DNA from: an uncultured bacterium
Lineage (GTDB): Bacteria > Verrucomicrobiota > Kiritimatiellia > RFP12 > UBA1067
Assembly (NCBI GenBank): GCA_902761035.1
Contig: CACWIW010000022.1
Span: 1-38,985, forward strand
Reading direction: 5' to 3'
DNA: 38,985 nucleotides
The notes beneath the pieces are model-generated. The model was not told where the DNA came from, searched no databases, and saw only the letters and a program-made list of their open reading frames with translations. Shown one piece after another: positions 1-7,389 of the stretch. The position numbers and the translations under genes were made by a program. Every line of letters begins with the position of its first letter. Position 1 is the first letter of the stretch.

Positions 1-1335
1 ACAGCCCAGACATCCACAGCCACATCCAGACGACGCTCCTGAACGCATTCCGCCGCCCTCCCATGTCAGTACCCCGCCGGGGTCGAATGGCTCGACCGTT
101 ACGGTATAGACGCGGCCAGATCCCTCTATGCTTTCGGTAAAAACAAAGTCCAGCGGCCAGCGCACGTCGTAGTCTGAAACACTGTTTGTCATGACGGAAG
201 CGAAGCCGTCATCGGGGAGCGAAACGGAAAACGGCACAGTGGAAGTGACGGCGTAGTTGATCCCTATCAGAAGTGGAACATGGTTCGTCTCACCGCCACG
301 CGCAACAACGACTGGATTACCAAGCCGAGATTCGTGGTCGCCTGTGAAGTAGATCGGCGCTAGACCGTTCGTCGTCACGACATCCACGAAATAGTAGGCA
401 TTGGTATTGATGCCATCAAGCCACGACAAGGTGGGGCGAGGCGTCCCCGCCGAGCCGTCACATCCCACCACCTCCAGTACATTTGAACAAACGACGTTGT
501 ACCATTCCGCATTCGTACCGTGTGCGTCCGCACCCGCGACGAGCGGATCGGGATCAACCGTATTCTCCAATCCGTCGCCATCCCAGTCAAACGGCTCCAC
601 CCTGCGGTATACTCGCTCCACGTCGTTAGAGCGTGTCGTGAAATCGCCGTTTTGTAAAAGCTTGATCTGTGCATTGACAGGCACGTTGGTGTCGGCATTC
701 AAAAAGAAGTTCTCCCACGTAAGTCGCTTAGCCCGGTAGGGCGATTGCCCCGCGACCGCCGCCGTTTCCGCGCACCAAAACCTACTCGCCCCCTGCATCG
801 CAAGCATCGGCACGCCCACCGCGCAAATCTCACGCGCGGCATCGCGCGGAGTCGGGCGAATCCTTCCGTCGTTGAATACGGATAACGATGCAACCGCCCC
901 GCTGTTCGTCCCCAACGGAAAAGCAAAGTCGCCAAGGTCAAGCCGCGCCCACTCACCGAACGTCCCGCGCCTGTGCCAATTGAACGACGGTGAAACGCCC
1001 TCTGGCATCGCGTATGAAACCGCGTCGTTCGTCACTACGCTCTCAAGCCGCCATCCCCGCGCAATCTCCTCTGGCGTGACAACCTCTGGGACAACGGGCG
1101 TCCCGCCCGTTGAAGGTGGCGGCATGAGGAACTTCGCGCCGACGCGTATGACGCAGAATGCCGAAAAGGCCGCAAACGCGGCAAGTCTTGCCACCGCCAG
1201 AGGACGCCGCATGGCCGACGCAACACCTCTGTACAACCACGCACCGACGACGCCGACCGCAATCGCGGCCAGCGCCGACAGGCCAATCCACATCAGCCCG
1301 TTCCTAATCGTTCCTATGGTTTCAATTACACTCAT
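1..1335 (-). CDS. Membrane-anchored/exported protein with calcium-loop motif, 3' end outside window
   Basis: The frame stays open from the ATG at 1335 to the window edge: 445 codons without a stop, checked block by block. The N-terminus (MSVIETIGTIRNGLMWIGLS) leads into two hydrophobic stretches at about residues 11-32 and 45-62, so the protein is probably membrane-anchored. Near residue 250 there is an aspartate-rich loop, DWDGDGLENTVDPDP, like a thrombospondin type-3 calcium repeat. Beta-rich sequence follows, and the last visible residues are Cys-rich (CGCGCLGC). I recall this architecture (calcium loop, then a domain with NAYYFVDVV and YFTGD, then a Cys-rich stretch) from large secreted proteins of Lentisphaerota and Kiritimatiellota; the function is unknown. 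The start has a modest GGGGA ribosome site. It lies 20 nt after a 36-codon ORF and is probably co-transcribed with it. The frame includes a GC palindrome at 1093-1111 that encodes part of STGGTPVVP. Confidence 0.8.
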   Translation of the reverse strand, partial: MSVIETIGTIRNGLMWIGLSALAAIAVGVVGAWLYRGVASAMRRPLAVARLAAFAAFSAFCVIRVGAKFLMPPPSTGGTPVVPEVVTPEEIARGWRLESVVTNDAVSYAMPEGVSPSFNWHRRGTFGEWARLDLGDFAFPLGTNSGAVASLSVFNDGRIRPTPRDAAREICAVGVPMLAMQGASRFWCAETAAVAGQSPYRAKRLTWENFFLNADTNVPVNAQIKLLQNGDFTTRSNDVERVYRRVEPFDWDGDGLENTVDPDPLVAGADAHGTNAEWYNVVCSNVLEVVGCDGSAGTPRPTLSWLDGINTNAYYFVDVVTTNGLAPIYFTGDHESRLGNPVVVARGGETNHVPLLIGINYAVTSTVPFSVSLPDDGFASVMTNSVSDYDVRWPLDFVFTESIEGSGRVYTVTVEPFDPGGVLTWEGGGMRSGASSGCGCGCLGC

Positions 1336-1355
1336 CGCCGTTCCCCGTTAGTTTA

Positions 1356-1466
1356 TCACATTTCCTGATTGTTGAATGGCATGATTTTGCGAAAATTGGC
1401 CTGACCGGTTTTCGCAATTTTTACCGTCACCATCAGTGGCCTCTTTGTTGCGGGGAAAAGATTCAT
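1356..1466 (-). CDS. Small ORF, 36 residues, with a perfect Shine-Dalgarno
   Basis: An ATG at 1466 is preceded by AAGGAGG (plus-strand 1474-1480) at 7-nt spacing, the strongest ribosome site in the window. The frame runs 36 codons to TGA at 1356-1358. The product starts MNLFPATKRPLMVTVKIAK; it is basic and has no clear membrane segment. The next gene on this strand starts 20 nt downstream, so this could be a leader peptide coupled to it or a free small protein. The hairpin at 1389-1415 lies inside it. I do not recognise a family. The case for translation rests on the ribosome site and spacing, not on homology. Confidence 0.45.
   Translation of the reverse strand: MNLFPATKRPLMVTVKIAKTGQANFRKIMPFNNQEM
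1389..1415. repeat. Inverted repeat, 11-bp stem and 5-nt loop
   Basis: GCGAAAATTGG and CCGGTTTTCGC flank CCTGA. In plus-strand RNA all 11 positions pair, two as G-U, and AATTTTTA follows, which is terminator-like. In minus-strand RNA the same two positions become A-C mismatches. It sits within the 36-codon ORF and between divergent genes, so it may be an operator, a plus-strand terminator or a structure in the leader of the minus-strand gene. Confidence 0.45.
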
Positions 1467-1478
1467 GCGAACACCTCC

Positions 1479-1507
1479 TTGACCCCGTGGGGGATGTTTG
1501 GTAATCT
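1479..1507 (+). promoter_or_regulatory. Sigma-70-type promoter for thiE
   Basis: TTGACC (1479-1484), a 17-nt spacer and TAATCT (1502-1507) form a good housekeeping promoter. The -10 element ends only 8 nt before the thiE ATG at 1516. Transcription should therefore start at or next to the start codon, giving a leaderless or nearly leaderless mRNA. No Shine-Dalgarno is visible. Confidence 0.55.
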
Positions 1508-1515
1508 ACTCGCCC

Positions 1516-2124
1516 ATGAAGGATTTTGGTTTCTATCTTGTGATCACCAATCCGGTGGTCGGATATGCACGCTGCGCGGAGGCGGCGGTGCGCGCGGGCG
1601 TGCGGATCGTCCAGCTGCGGATGAAGCACGCCGCGCGCGAGGACATCCTGCGCGAGGCGCGCGAGATGCGCCGCGTGACGCGCGGCACGGACACGCTTTT
1701 CATCGTGAACGACGACCCCGCGCTCGCCGCGGAGGCGGAGGCGGACGGCGTACACGTGGGGCAGGACGACATGTCCCCCGCCGAGGTGCGCGCGAAGTTT
1801 CCCCAGCTGAAGGTGGTGGGGCTCTCCACGCACAACCTCGACCAGGTGCGCGCCTCCTGGGACCAGCCGATCGACTACATCGGCGTGGGGCCTGTCTACG
1901 CCACGCCCACGAAGGACATCCCCGACCCTACGCTCGGACCAGAGATGGCGGGGCGGATGATCGCCGCCGCGCGTGTCCCGGCCGTCGCAATCGGCGGCAT
2001 CAACGCCGAGACGCTTCCCCCCGTGCTCGCGGCGGGCGCACGCAACTTCGCGGTTGTGCGCGCCGTGTGCCAGTCGCAAGATCCGTATTCTGCCATTCGC
2101 GCTCTGATGGAAAACCATGCTTGA
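1516..2124 (+). CDS. thiE: Thiamine-phosphate synthase
   Basis: 202 residues, the usual ThiE length. ThiE joins hydroxymethylpyrimidine diphosphate and hydroxyethylthiazole phosphate to make thiamine monophosphate in the cytoplasm. Visible family motifs are VQLRMKH (residues 33-39), IVNDDPALAAEAEADGVHVG (the diphosphate/Mg region), IGVGPVYATPTK (phosphate loop) and AIGGI near residue 160. The ATG at 1516 is preferred over an in-frame TTG at 1498, which lies within the predicted promoter and would add residues absent from the family. The stop codon overlaps the start of the next gene by 8 nt, indicating translational coupling. No other thiamine gene or TPP riboswitch is visible nearby. Confidence 0.92.
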   Translation: MKDFGFYLVITNPVVGYARCAEAAVRAGVRIVQLRMKHAAREDILREAREMRRVTRGTDTLFIVNDDPALAAEAEADGVHVGQDDMSPAEVRAKFPQLKVVGLSTHNLDQVRASWDQPIDYIGVGPVYATPTKDIPDPTLGPEMAGRMIAAARVPAVAIGGINAETLPPVLAAGARNFAVVRAVCQSQDPYSAIRALMENHA

Positions 2125-4144
2125 CTTCCAGAACATATCGGTCCACTACGGCCTTCAGGACGTCCTCACGAACGTCAGCTTCCGCGTGAACAAGGGCGAG
2201 CGTGTGGGCGTGGTGGGGCCGAACGGCTCCGGCAAGTCGACGCTCTTCAAGATCATCCTCGGCGAGCTCTCCACGGACCACGGGGAGCTCGTAATCGAGG
2301 AGAACCCCACGATCGGGTCCACGCGACAGCATCCCGAGCCGGACACGCCGGAGGAGACGCTCCTCGAGTACGCGATGCGCGGCGTGCCGGGGTTCTGCGA
2401 ACTCGAGGCGAAGATGAAGGCTCTTGAGGCGCGCCTCGACGCGGGCGAGACGTCCGTGCTGAAGGAGTACGGCGAGGTGCAGACCGCGTTCGAGCACCTC
2501 GGTGGCTACGACCTCGAGACGCGCGTGAAGGTGGCGCTTGGCGGACTCGGCTTCGCTGTGGAGGAATTCGCGAAGCCGTTCGCGTCCTTCTCCGGCGGCT
2601 GGCGCATGCGCGCGGAGCTCTCGCGCGTGCTTGCGAGCGAGCCGGACCTCCTCCTGCTCGACGAGCCGTCCAACTACCTCGACCTTCCCGCAGTCGACTG
2701 GCTCCAGCGCTACCTCAAGCTCTACCGCGGCACGCTCATGCTCATCTCGCACGACCGCTATCTGCTCAAGACGCTCACGAGCATCATCGTGGAGGTGGAT
2801 GCCGGCACGTGTACGCGCTACGAGGGCGACCTCGACTGGTACCTCCGCGAACGCGAGGTGCGCTACCAGCACCTTCTCGCCGCGAAGGAGAACCAGGACC
2901 ACCACCGCGAGCAGCTCCAGCGGTTCGTGGACCGCTTCCGCGCGCAGGCCACGAAGGCCGCGCAGGCGCAGAGCCGCCAGAAGCTCATCGACAAGATCGA
3001 CGAGGAGCGCATCGTGCTGCCGAAGCGCTACTCGCGGCGCGGGCGCCTGCGTCTCGCCGAGCCGCCGCCCTCCGGCATCGAGATGTTCCGCTGCGAGAAC
3101 ATGTTCTTCTCGTACGACGGCGTAAAGAACGTCCTCCACGACGTGACCTTCAACGTCGCGCGCGGCGACAAGGTGGCGGTGATCGGCTACAACGGCCTCG
3201 GCAAGACCACGCTCATGCGCATCATCGCGGGAACGCGCCAGCCCACGGCCGGCAAGGCCGTACTCGGACACAACGTGGTGTGCGGCTACCTCAGCCAGGA
3301 GTTCGCCGAGACGATCCCGCCCGACCTCACCGTGTACCGCAACGCGAAGAACGCGATTCCGCCGGGAATGAACGAGAAGAACTTCCGCAACCAGCTCGGC
3401 GCGTTCGGGTTCGACGAGAACGACGTGGAGAAGCCGGCGGGCGTGCTCTCGGGCGGCGAGAAGATCCGTCTCGCGTTCCTGCGCCTGTTCCTGCAATGCC
3501 CCAATTTCCTCCTCCTCGACGAACCCACCACGCACCTCGACCTCGACGGGCGCGCGCTCCTGCAGGACGCGCTCCAGAAGTACAAAGGCACCATTCTGCT
3601 CGTCTCGCACGACATCGAGTTCGTGCGCGCCGTCGCGACATCGGTGATAGAGATCACGCGCGAGGAGGTGCGTTCGTACCCGGGCGGCTACGACTACTAT
3701 TGCGAGAAGAAGGCGCAGCGGGAGAGGGAAGCGACGGGAGCGTCGCTTCCCCGAACCGGCTCACCTCGGGGAAGCGGCACTCTTGCCGCTTTAAATCGGG
3801 GAAGCGGCACTCCTGCCGCTTCGCCAACTGAAGACCAATCCCCATCCAAGCTCACCTCAAAGGAGCTGCGACAGCAGCGCGCCGCCGAGCGCGCGAAGAT
3901 TGCGCCGCGCGTGAAGGAGCTGAAGAAGCGCGTAGAGACGGCCGAGCGTAAGCTCGAGGAGCTGCAGAAGGCGCTCGATACAGCCTCCGAGGAGCTGTTC
4001 AACCCGAAGCCCACGACCGACTTCGCCGAGGTCAACCGTCAGGTGCGCACGATCCAGTTTGAGATCGACCGTTACACGGCGGACTGGGAGTCCGCCGCTA
4101 CGGAGCTGGAACAGCTGACACATGCGTCCGCAGATGTGGTATAA
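2117..4144 (+). CDS. ABC-F family ATPase (Uup/EttA-like) with repeat-derived linker
   Basis: 675 residues with two ABC domains and no membrane segment, the layout of ribosome-associated ABC-F translation factors. NBD1 has Walker A GPNGSGKST (34-42), signature FSGGW (about 158) and Walker B LLLLDEPSNYLD (about 178). A charged helical interdomain linker spans about 240-310. NBD2 has GYNGLGKTT (about 357), LSGGEK (about 445) and LLLDEPTTHLD (about 465). The C-terminal part (590-670) is a predicted coiled coil, as in Uup-like proteins. Between NBD2 and the coiled coil, residues about 537-575 are low-complexity (RGSGTLAALN, RGSGTPAASP) and encoded by palindromic repeats, which look like an in-frame insertion. 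It starts inside thiE, and the metG -10 element lies over its last codons. The ribosomal step it acts on cannot be told from sequence alone. Confidence 0.9.
   Translation: MLDFQNISVHYGLQDVLTNVSFRVNKGERVGVVGPNGSGKSTLFKIILGELSTDHGELVIEENPTIGSTRQHPEPDTPEETLLEYAMRGVPGFCELEAKMKALEARLDAGETSVLKEYGEVQTAFEHLGGYDLETRVKVALGGLGFAVEEFAKPFASFSGGWRMRAELSRVLASEPDLLLLDEPSNYLDLPAVDWLQRYLKLYRGTLMLISHDRYLLKTLTSIIVEVDAGTCTRYEGDLDWYLREREVRYQHLLAAKENQDHHREQLQRFVDRFRAQATKAAQAQSRQKLIDKIDEERIVLPKRYSRRGRLRLAEPPPSGIEMFRCENMFFSYDGVKNVLHDVTFNVARGDKVAVIGYNGLGKTTLMRIIAGTRQPTAGKAVLGHNVVCGYLSQEFAETIPPDLTVYRNAKNAIPPGMNEKNFRNQLGAFGFDENDVEKPAGVLSGGEKIRLAFLRLFLQCPNFLLLDEPTTHLDLDGRALLQDALQKYKGTILLVSHDIEFVRAVATSVIEITREEVRSYPGGYDYYCEKKAQREREATGASLPRTGSPRGSGTLAALNRGSGTPAASPTEDQSPSKLTSKELRQQRAAERAKIAPRVKELKKRVETAERKLEELQKALDTASEELFNPKPTTDFAEVNRQVRTIQFEIDRYTADWESAATELEQLTHASADVV
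3726..3821. repeat. Cluster of three palindromic elements inside the ABC-F gene
   Basis: Three consecutive hairpins: 3726-3751 (11-bp stem, GGAG loop), 3772-3791 (AAGCGGCA/TGCCGCTT, CTCT loop) and 3802-3821 (same stem, CTCC loop). The last two belong to a 30-bp direct repeat, so each unit adds exactly ten codons and keeps the frame. The cluster codes for the flexible linker before the C-terminal coiled coil. It resembles mobile palindromic elements tolerated inside genes, such as the Rickettsia palindromic elements. Confidence 0.75.
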
Positions 4145-4145
4145 T
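4136..4145 (+). promoter_or_regulatory. Extended -10 promoter for metG
   Basis: GTGGTATAAT places a perfect TATAAT (4140-4145) directly behind an extended TGG. It overlaps the TAA stop of the ABC-F gene (4142-4144). CTGACA at 4115-4120 is a possible -35 but with a long 19-nt spacer, so the extended -10 probably does most of the work. metG can therefore be transcribed independently of thiE and the ABC-F gene. Confidence 0.5.
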
Positions 4146-4177
4146 ATGCCCCGTTTTTTCAAGGAGAAGAGATAGAC

Positions 4178-6283
4178 ATGTCAGAGAAACGCCGTATAGT
4201 CGTAACGAGTGCGCTCCCCTACGCGAACGGGGACATCCACTTAGGCCATCTTGTCGAGTACATCCAGACCGACTTCTGGGTCCGGTTCCAGAAGATGCGC
4301 GGGCATGAATGTCTGTATGTGTGTGCGGACGATACGCACGGTACGCCAATCATGATCCGCGCCCGCGCGGAGGGTATCACGCCGGAGGAGTTGATTGCGC
4401 GCAGCCACGCGCTTCACCTAAAGGACTTCACGGACTTTGAGGTTGCGTTCGACAACTACTACACCACCAACTCCCCGGAGAACAAGGAGCTTTCGGAGCG
4501 CATCTTCGCCGCAGCCGAAAAGCACGGCTACATCACGACGAAGAGCTCTCCGCAGCTCTACTGCACGCACTGCGGAATGTTCCTGCCCGATCGCTACGTG
4601 AAGGGGACTTGTCCGAAATGCGGCGCCGAGAACCAGTACGGCGACAGCTGCGACAAGTGTGGCGCAACGTACGGCGCAGAGGAACTCGGGCATCCAACTT
4701 GCACGACCTGCGGCGCCACGCCCGAGGTGCGGGACTCTGAACACCTTTATTTCGAGCTTGAACCGCAGCACGAGTACCTTGAGAAATGGATTCCTGCCCA
4801 CACGACAAGTGACATCTCCAACAAGCTGCTTGAGTGGTTCCGGGAGCCGTTGCGCGGCTGGTGCATATCGCGCGACGCGCCGTACTTCGGATTTGAGATT
4901 CCCGGACATCCTAACAAGTTCTTCTATGTATGGGTCGACGCCCCAATCGGATACCGTGCCTCGCTCGCCAACTGGTGTGCCCAGCACGGACAGGACATCA
5001 ATGCATGGTGGCCGGAGGATGGGGAACAGGGAACAGGGAATGGGGAACAGAAGACGGAACTGTATCACTTTATCGGGAAGGACATTATCAGGTTCCACTG
5101 TCTGTTCTGGCCCGGAATGCTTCATGGTGCGGGCATCCGCACGCCCGACAAGGTGTTCGTACACGGCTTCCTCACCGTGAACGGCGAGAAGATGTCCAAG
5201 TCCAAGGGCACGTTCGTGAACGCCCGCACGTACCTCGACCACCTTCCTGCGGCAGCATTGCGCTACTACTATGCCTGCAAGCTCTCGGGCACGACGGACG
5301 ACCTTGACCTCAACCTCGCCGACTTCGTGCAGCGCGTGAACTCCGACCTCGTGGGCAAGATCACGAACCTCGCTTCGCGGGGTGCGCAGATGTTGAACAA
5401 GCCCGCGCTCGGCGGTATGCTGGGTACGCTTGACGAGGAGGGACGCAAGCTTGTCGAGTTCGCGCAGTCCCGTGCGGATGTCATTGCGCAGCACTATGAA
5501 AATCGTCGATTCTCGCAGGTGCCCGTTGAGGTGTCTAAAATCGCCGACGCGGCGAACGAGTACTTCGACCGCCGCGAGCCGTGGAAGACGATCAAGACGG
5601 ACGTCGAGATAACGCGCGTGACGCTCACGGCTATCCTCAACGTGTTCCGCATTCTAGCAATCTACCTCAAGCCCATTCTCCCCACATACGCTGAGAAGTC
5701 CGCAGTCCTGTTCGGCGAATCCGACTGGACTTGGTCCGACGCGGCGAAGACGCTGGAAGGGCAGCCTATCGGCAAGTACGAGTACCTCGCCACGCGCATC
5801 GACGCCAAGCAGGTGGAGGCGATGGTCGAGGCCGCAAAGGTGAAGCCCGCCTCCAGCGGCGAAGTGGCCCACGAGAGCCGGGCGAGCAAAAACAAGGCGA
5901 AAGCTGCGGACAACGAGCCGCAGGCCACTAGCCAAGATTTTCCCCTCAAGCCCGAAATCGCCTTCCCTGACTTCGAGAAGCTCGATCTCCGTGTGGGTAC
6001 GGTACTTTCGTGCGAGACGGTGCCGAAGTCGTCGAAGCTCCTCAAGTTCGAGCTGGATGCTGGCGCGCTCGGCAAGCGCACGATCTTCAGCGGAATCCGC
6101 GGGGCGTATCCCGACCCTGCGGCGCTAGTGGGCAAGGAGGTCGTGTTCGTCGCGAATCTCGCCCCGCGCAAGATGAGCGTGGGAGTCTCCGAGGGAATGA
6201 TCCTCTTCGCTGGCGAACCCGGCGTGACTGGCGGCGTGCTGACTCCGTTCGCAACGGCCGGCGCCGGCACTCCTTGCACATGA
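4178..6283 (+). CDS. metG: Methionyl-tRNA synthetase with C-terminal tRNA-binding domain
   Basis: 701 residues. MetG charges tRNA-Met in the cytoplasm. The class I signature HLGH is at residues 21-24 and KMSKS at 338-342. A double zinc-knuckle insert with four CxxC pairs (CTHC, CPKC, CDKC, CTTC) lies at about 128-180, as in the four-cysteine-pair MetRS type. A linker leads to a C-terminal EMAP/Trbp111-like tRNA-binding domain from about residue 590 (FEKLDLRVGTVLSCE), the dimerising appendix of many bacterial MetRS. The start has AAGGAG at 4161-4166. Two oddities: residues about 281-292 (DGEQGTGNGEQK), just before YHFIGKDI, are encoded by a heptanucleotide tandem repeat; and the tail ends in an atypical FATAGAGTPCT encoded by GC palindromic sequence. 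Confidence 0.95.
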   Translation: MSEKRRIVVTSALPYANGDIHLGHLVEYIQTDFWVRFQKMRGHECLYVCADDTHGTPIMIRARAEGITPEELIARSHALHLKDFTDFEVAFDNYYTTNSPENKELSERIFAAAEKHGYITTKSSPQLYCTHCGMFLPDRYVKGTCPKCGAENQYGDSCDKCGATYGAEELGHPTCTTCGATPEVRDSEHLYFELEPQHEYLEKWIPAHTTSDISNKLLEWFREPLRGWCISRDAPYFGFEIPGHPNKFFYVWVDAPIGYRASLANWCAQHGQDINAWWPEDGEQGTGNGEQKTELYHFIGKDIIRFHCLFWPGMLHGAGIRTPDKVFVHGFLTVNGEKMSKSKGTFVNARTYLDHLPAAALRYYYACKLSGTTDDLDLNLADFVQRVNSDLVGKITNLASRGAQMLNKPALGGMLGTLDEEGRKLVEFAQSRADVIAQHYENRRFSQVPVEVSKIADAANEYFDRREPWKTIKTDVEITRVTLTAILNVFRILAIYLKPILPTYAEKSAVLFGESDWTWSDAAKTLEGQPIGKYEYLATRIDAKQVEAMVEAAKVKPASSGEVAHESRASKNKAKAADNEPQATSQDFPLKPEIAFPDFEKLDLRVGTVLSCETVPKSSKLLKFELDAGALGKRTIFSGIRGAYPDPAALVGKEVVFVANLAPRKMSVGVSEGMILFAGEPGVTGGVLTPFATAGAGTPCT
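5021..5048 (+). repeat. Four-unit heptanucleotide array inside metG
   Basis: Units GGGGAAC, AGGGAAC, AGGGAAT and GGGGAAC follow each other at 5021, 5028, 5035 and 5042. They code for a Gly/Glu/Gln-rich loop that appears inserted before the conserved YHFIGKD motif of MetRS. Gain or loss of one unit would shift the frame of an essential gene, so the array should be held fixed. Confidence 0.7.
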
Positions 6284-6404
6284 CGAAGCCGCTTGCCACT
6301 TTTTTAAAATCTACATTTTCTACACTTCTACACGGCCAATAACAGGCACGCAGTTGAGGGACTGCGGTCGCGTGGCACAGTTTGCGAAATTCTCCAAAAA
6401 CCGC

Positions 6405-6433
6405 TTGCGGATGTCAGGGGGTTTTGCTACAAT
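6405..6433 (+). promoter_or_regulatory. Promoter of the six-gene export/toxin operon
   Basis: TTGCGG (6405-6410), a 17-nt spacer and TACAAT (6428-6433). Transcription would start near 6440 and give a leader of about 80 nt before the first ATG at 6523. No other promoter of this quality was noticed between the six genes, which overlap or nearly touch. The gap after metG (6284-6404) shows no clear terminator. Confidence 0.5.
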
Positions 6434-6522
6434 TTTTTGGCCATGGGTCAAAAGGCTTGGGTAAGTGGACGCAATTTGCAATAGCTGGGCTGTTGTCCCA
6501 AAGGCATGGAAAAAGGAGCGAG

Positions 6523-7389
6523 ATGGAAAGAAAGACACTTGTGGTGGCAAGAAACGCATGTCTAGGCACATGCGTCATAGCGGTATTGCTTTCTGCCGGA
6601 AGTCTGATGGCGAAAGTGCCTGAGCCGGATACTGTCCTGTGCGGTACGCTGGCACAGGTGGATGGTTCGGGCGTGCAGTCAACGGCTTTGCGGAAGCTGC
6701 AGGTCCAGGCCGTCGTGGACGGCGCGGTGCTGGCCGTGGCCGACGTTTCCTCGACTACCAACACATTCGTTCTGCGCATACCAATGGACGACGGAGTTTC
6801 TCCGCGCATCCCGGGAACAGCGAAGAGTTCCGACCGAGTGCGCGTGCGCGTTGTCAACACGACGGAGGGAACGGTCGTGGAGACGCAGGAGACGCAGGTG
6901 AACGCCATTGAGATTCCTTCCGAACGCGGGAGCGTGATAGCCGTTGATTTCCGAGTGGACGGCACGGTGATGGGGGACGATCTGGATGGTGACGGCTTGC
7001 CGGACGTCTGGGAACGGCAGTATGCGGTTTCTCGATTCGCTGGCGTTGCGCCGTTGAGCCTTGCAGAGAAAGACTCGGTCTCAGACAACGACGGCGACGG
7101 TTATTCAAATTGGGAAGAATTCGTGGCAGGCACCGACCCGTTAGACAAGTCCAGCGTATTCTCGATCCGTCGCATGGACGTTGGGACGGATACCGTTTCC
7201 CTGTCGTTCGGCCCCGTTACGGAAGACCGCATATATTCGCTCCTCTATAAGGCGGATCTCGGCTTGAAGGACTGGACCGTAATCGACCAGTATCGTCCCG
7301 TAGAGGCCCAGGACGAGATTTCGTGGGAGGCGGCGACTGGCGGCGGCAACGGCGGATTCTACAGGCTTCGCGTGGAGATGGCGCAATGA
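6523..7389 (+). CDS. Exported protein with calcium-binding (TSP3-like) loops; first gene of operon
   Basis: 288 residues. The ATG at 6523 is preceded by AAAGGAG and starts a signal-peptide-like segment, ending near SAGSLMA (about residue 29). An in-frame upstream ATG at 6382 would run through the predicted promoter and is rejected. A beta-rich N-terminal domain (about 35-145) is followed by two aspartate-rich loops, DDLDGDGLPDVWERQY and DNDGDGYSNWEEF (about 150-200), which match thrombospondin type-3/EF-hand-like calcium loops. A C-terminal beta domain from about 205 ends GGFYRLRVEMAQ; I recall this type of tail from many secreted PVC-group proteins. The last codons overlap the next gene by ATGA. 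The specific role is unknown; an accessory or adhesive component of the exported complex is an inference from the operon. Confidence 0.85.
   Translation: MERKTLVVARNACLGTCVIAVLLSAGSLMAKVPEPDTVLCGTLAQVDGSGVQSTALRKLQVQAVVDGAVLAVADVSSTTNTFVLRIPMDDGVSPRIPGTAKSSDRVRVRVVNTTEGTVVETQETQVNAIEIPSERGSVIAVDFRVDGTVMGDDLDGDGLPDVWERQYAVSRFAGVAPLSLAEKDSVSDNDGDGYSNWEEFVAGTDPLDKSSVFSIRRMDVGTDTVSLSFGPVTEDRIYSLLYKADLGLKDWTVIDQYRPVEAQDEISWEAATGGGNGGFYRLRVEMAQ

Noticed and set aside
872..1351. 159-codon plus-strand frame
   Set aside because: Antisense to the open 445-codon minus-strand frame, which has membrane segments and a recognisable calcium loop.
2000..3610. 536-codon minus-strand frame opposite the ABC-F gene
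   Set aside because: Mirror frame of a GC-rich gene; the plus strand has all ABC-F motifs, and this translation is Glu/Arg/Val-rich without any domain.
6382..6522. Upstream in-frame start for the first operon gene
   Set aside because: It lies before the predicted -10, and would place 47 non-signal residues before a proper signal peptide that has its own ribosome site.
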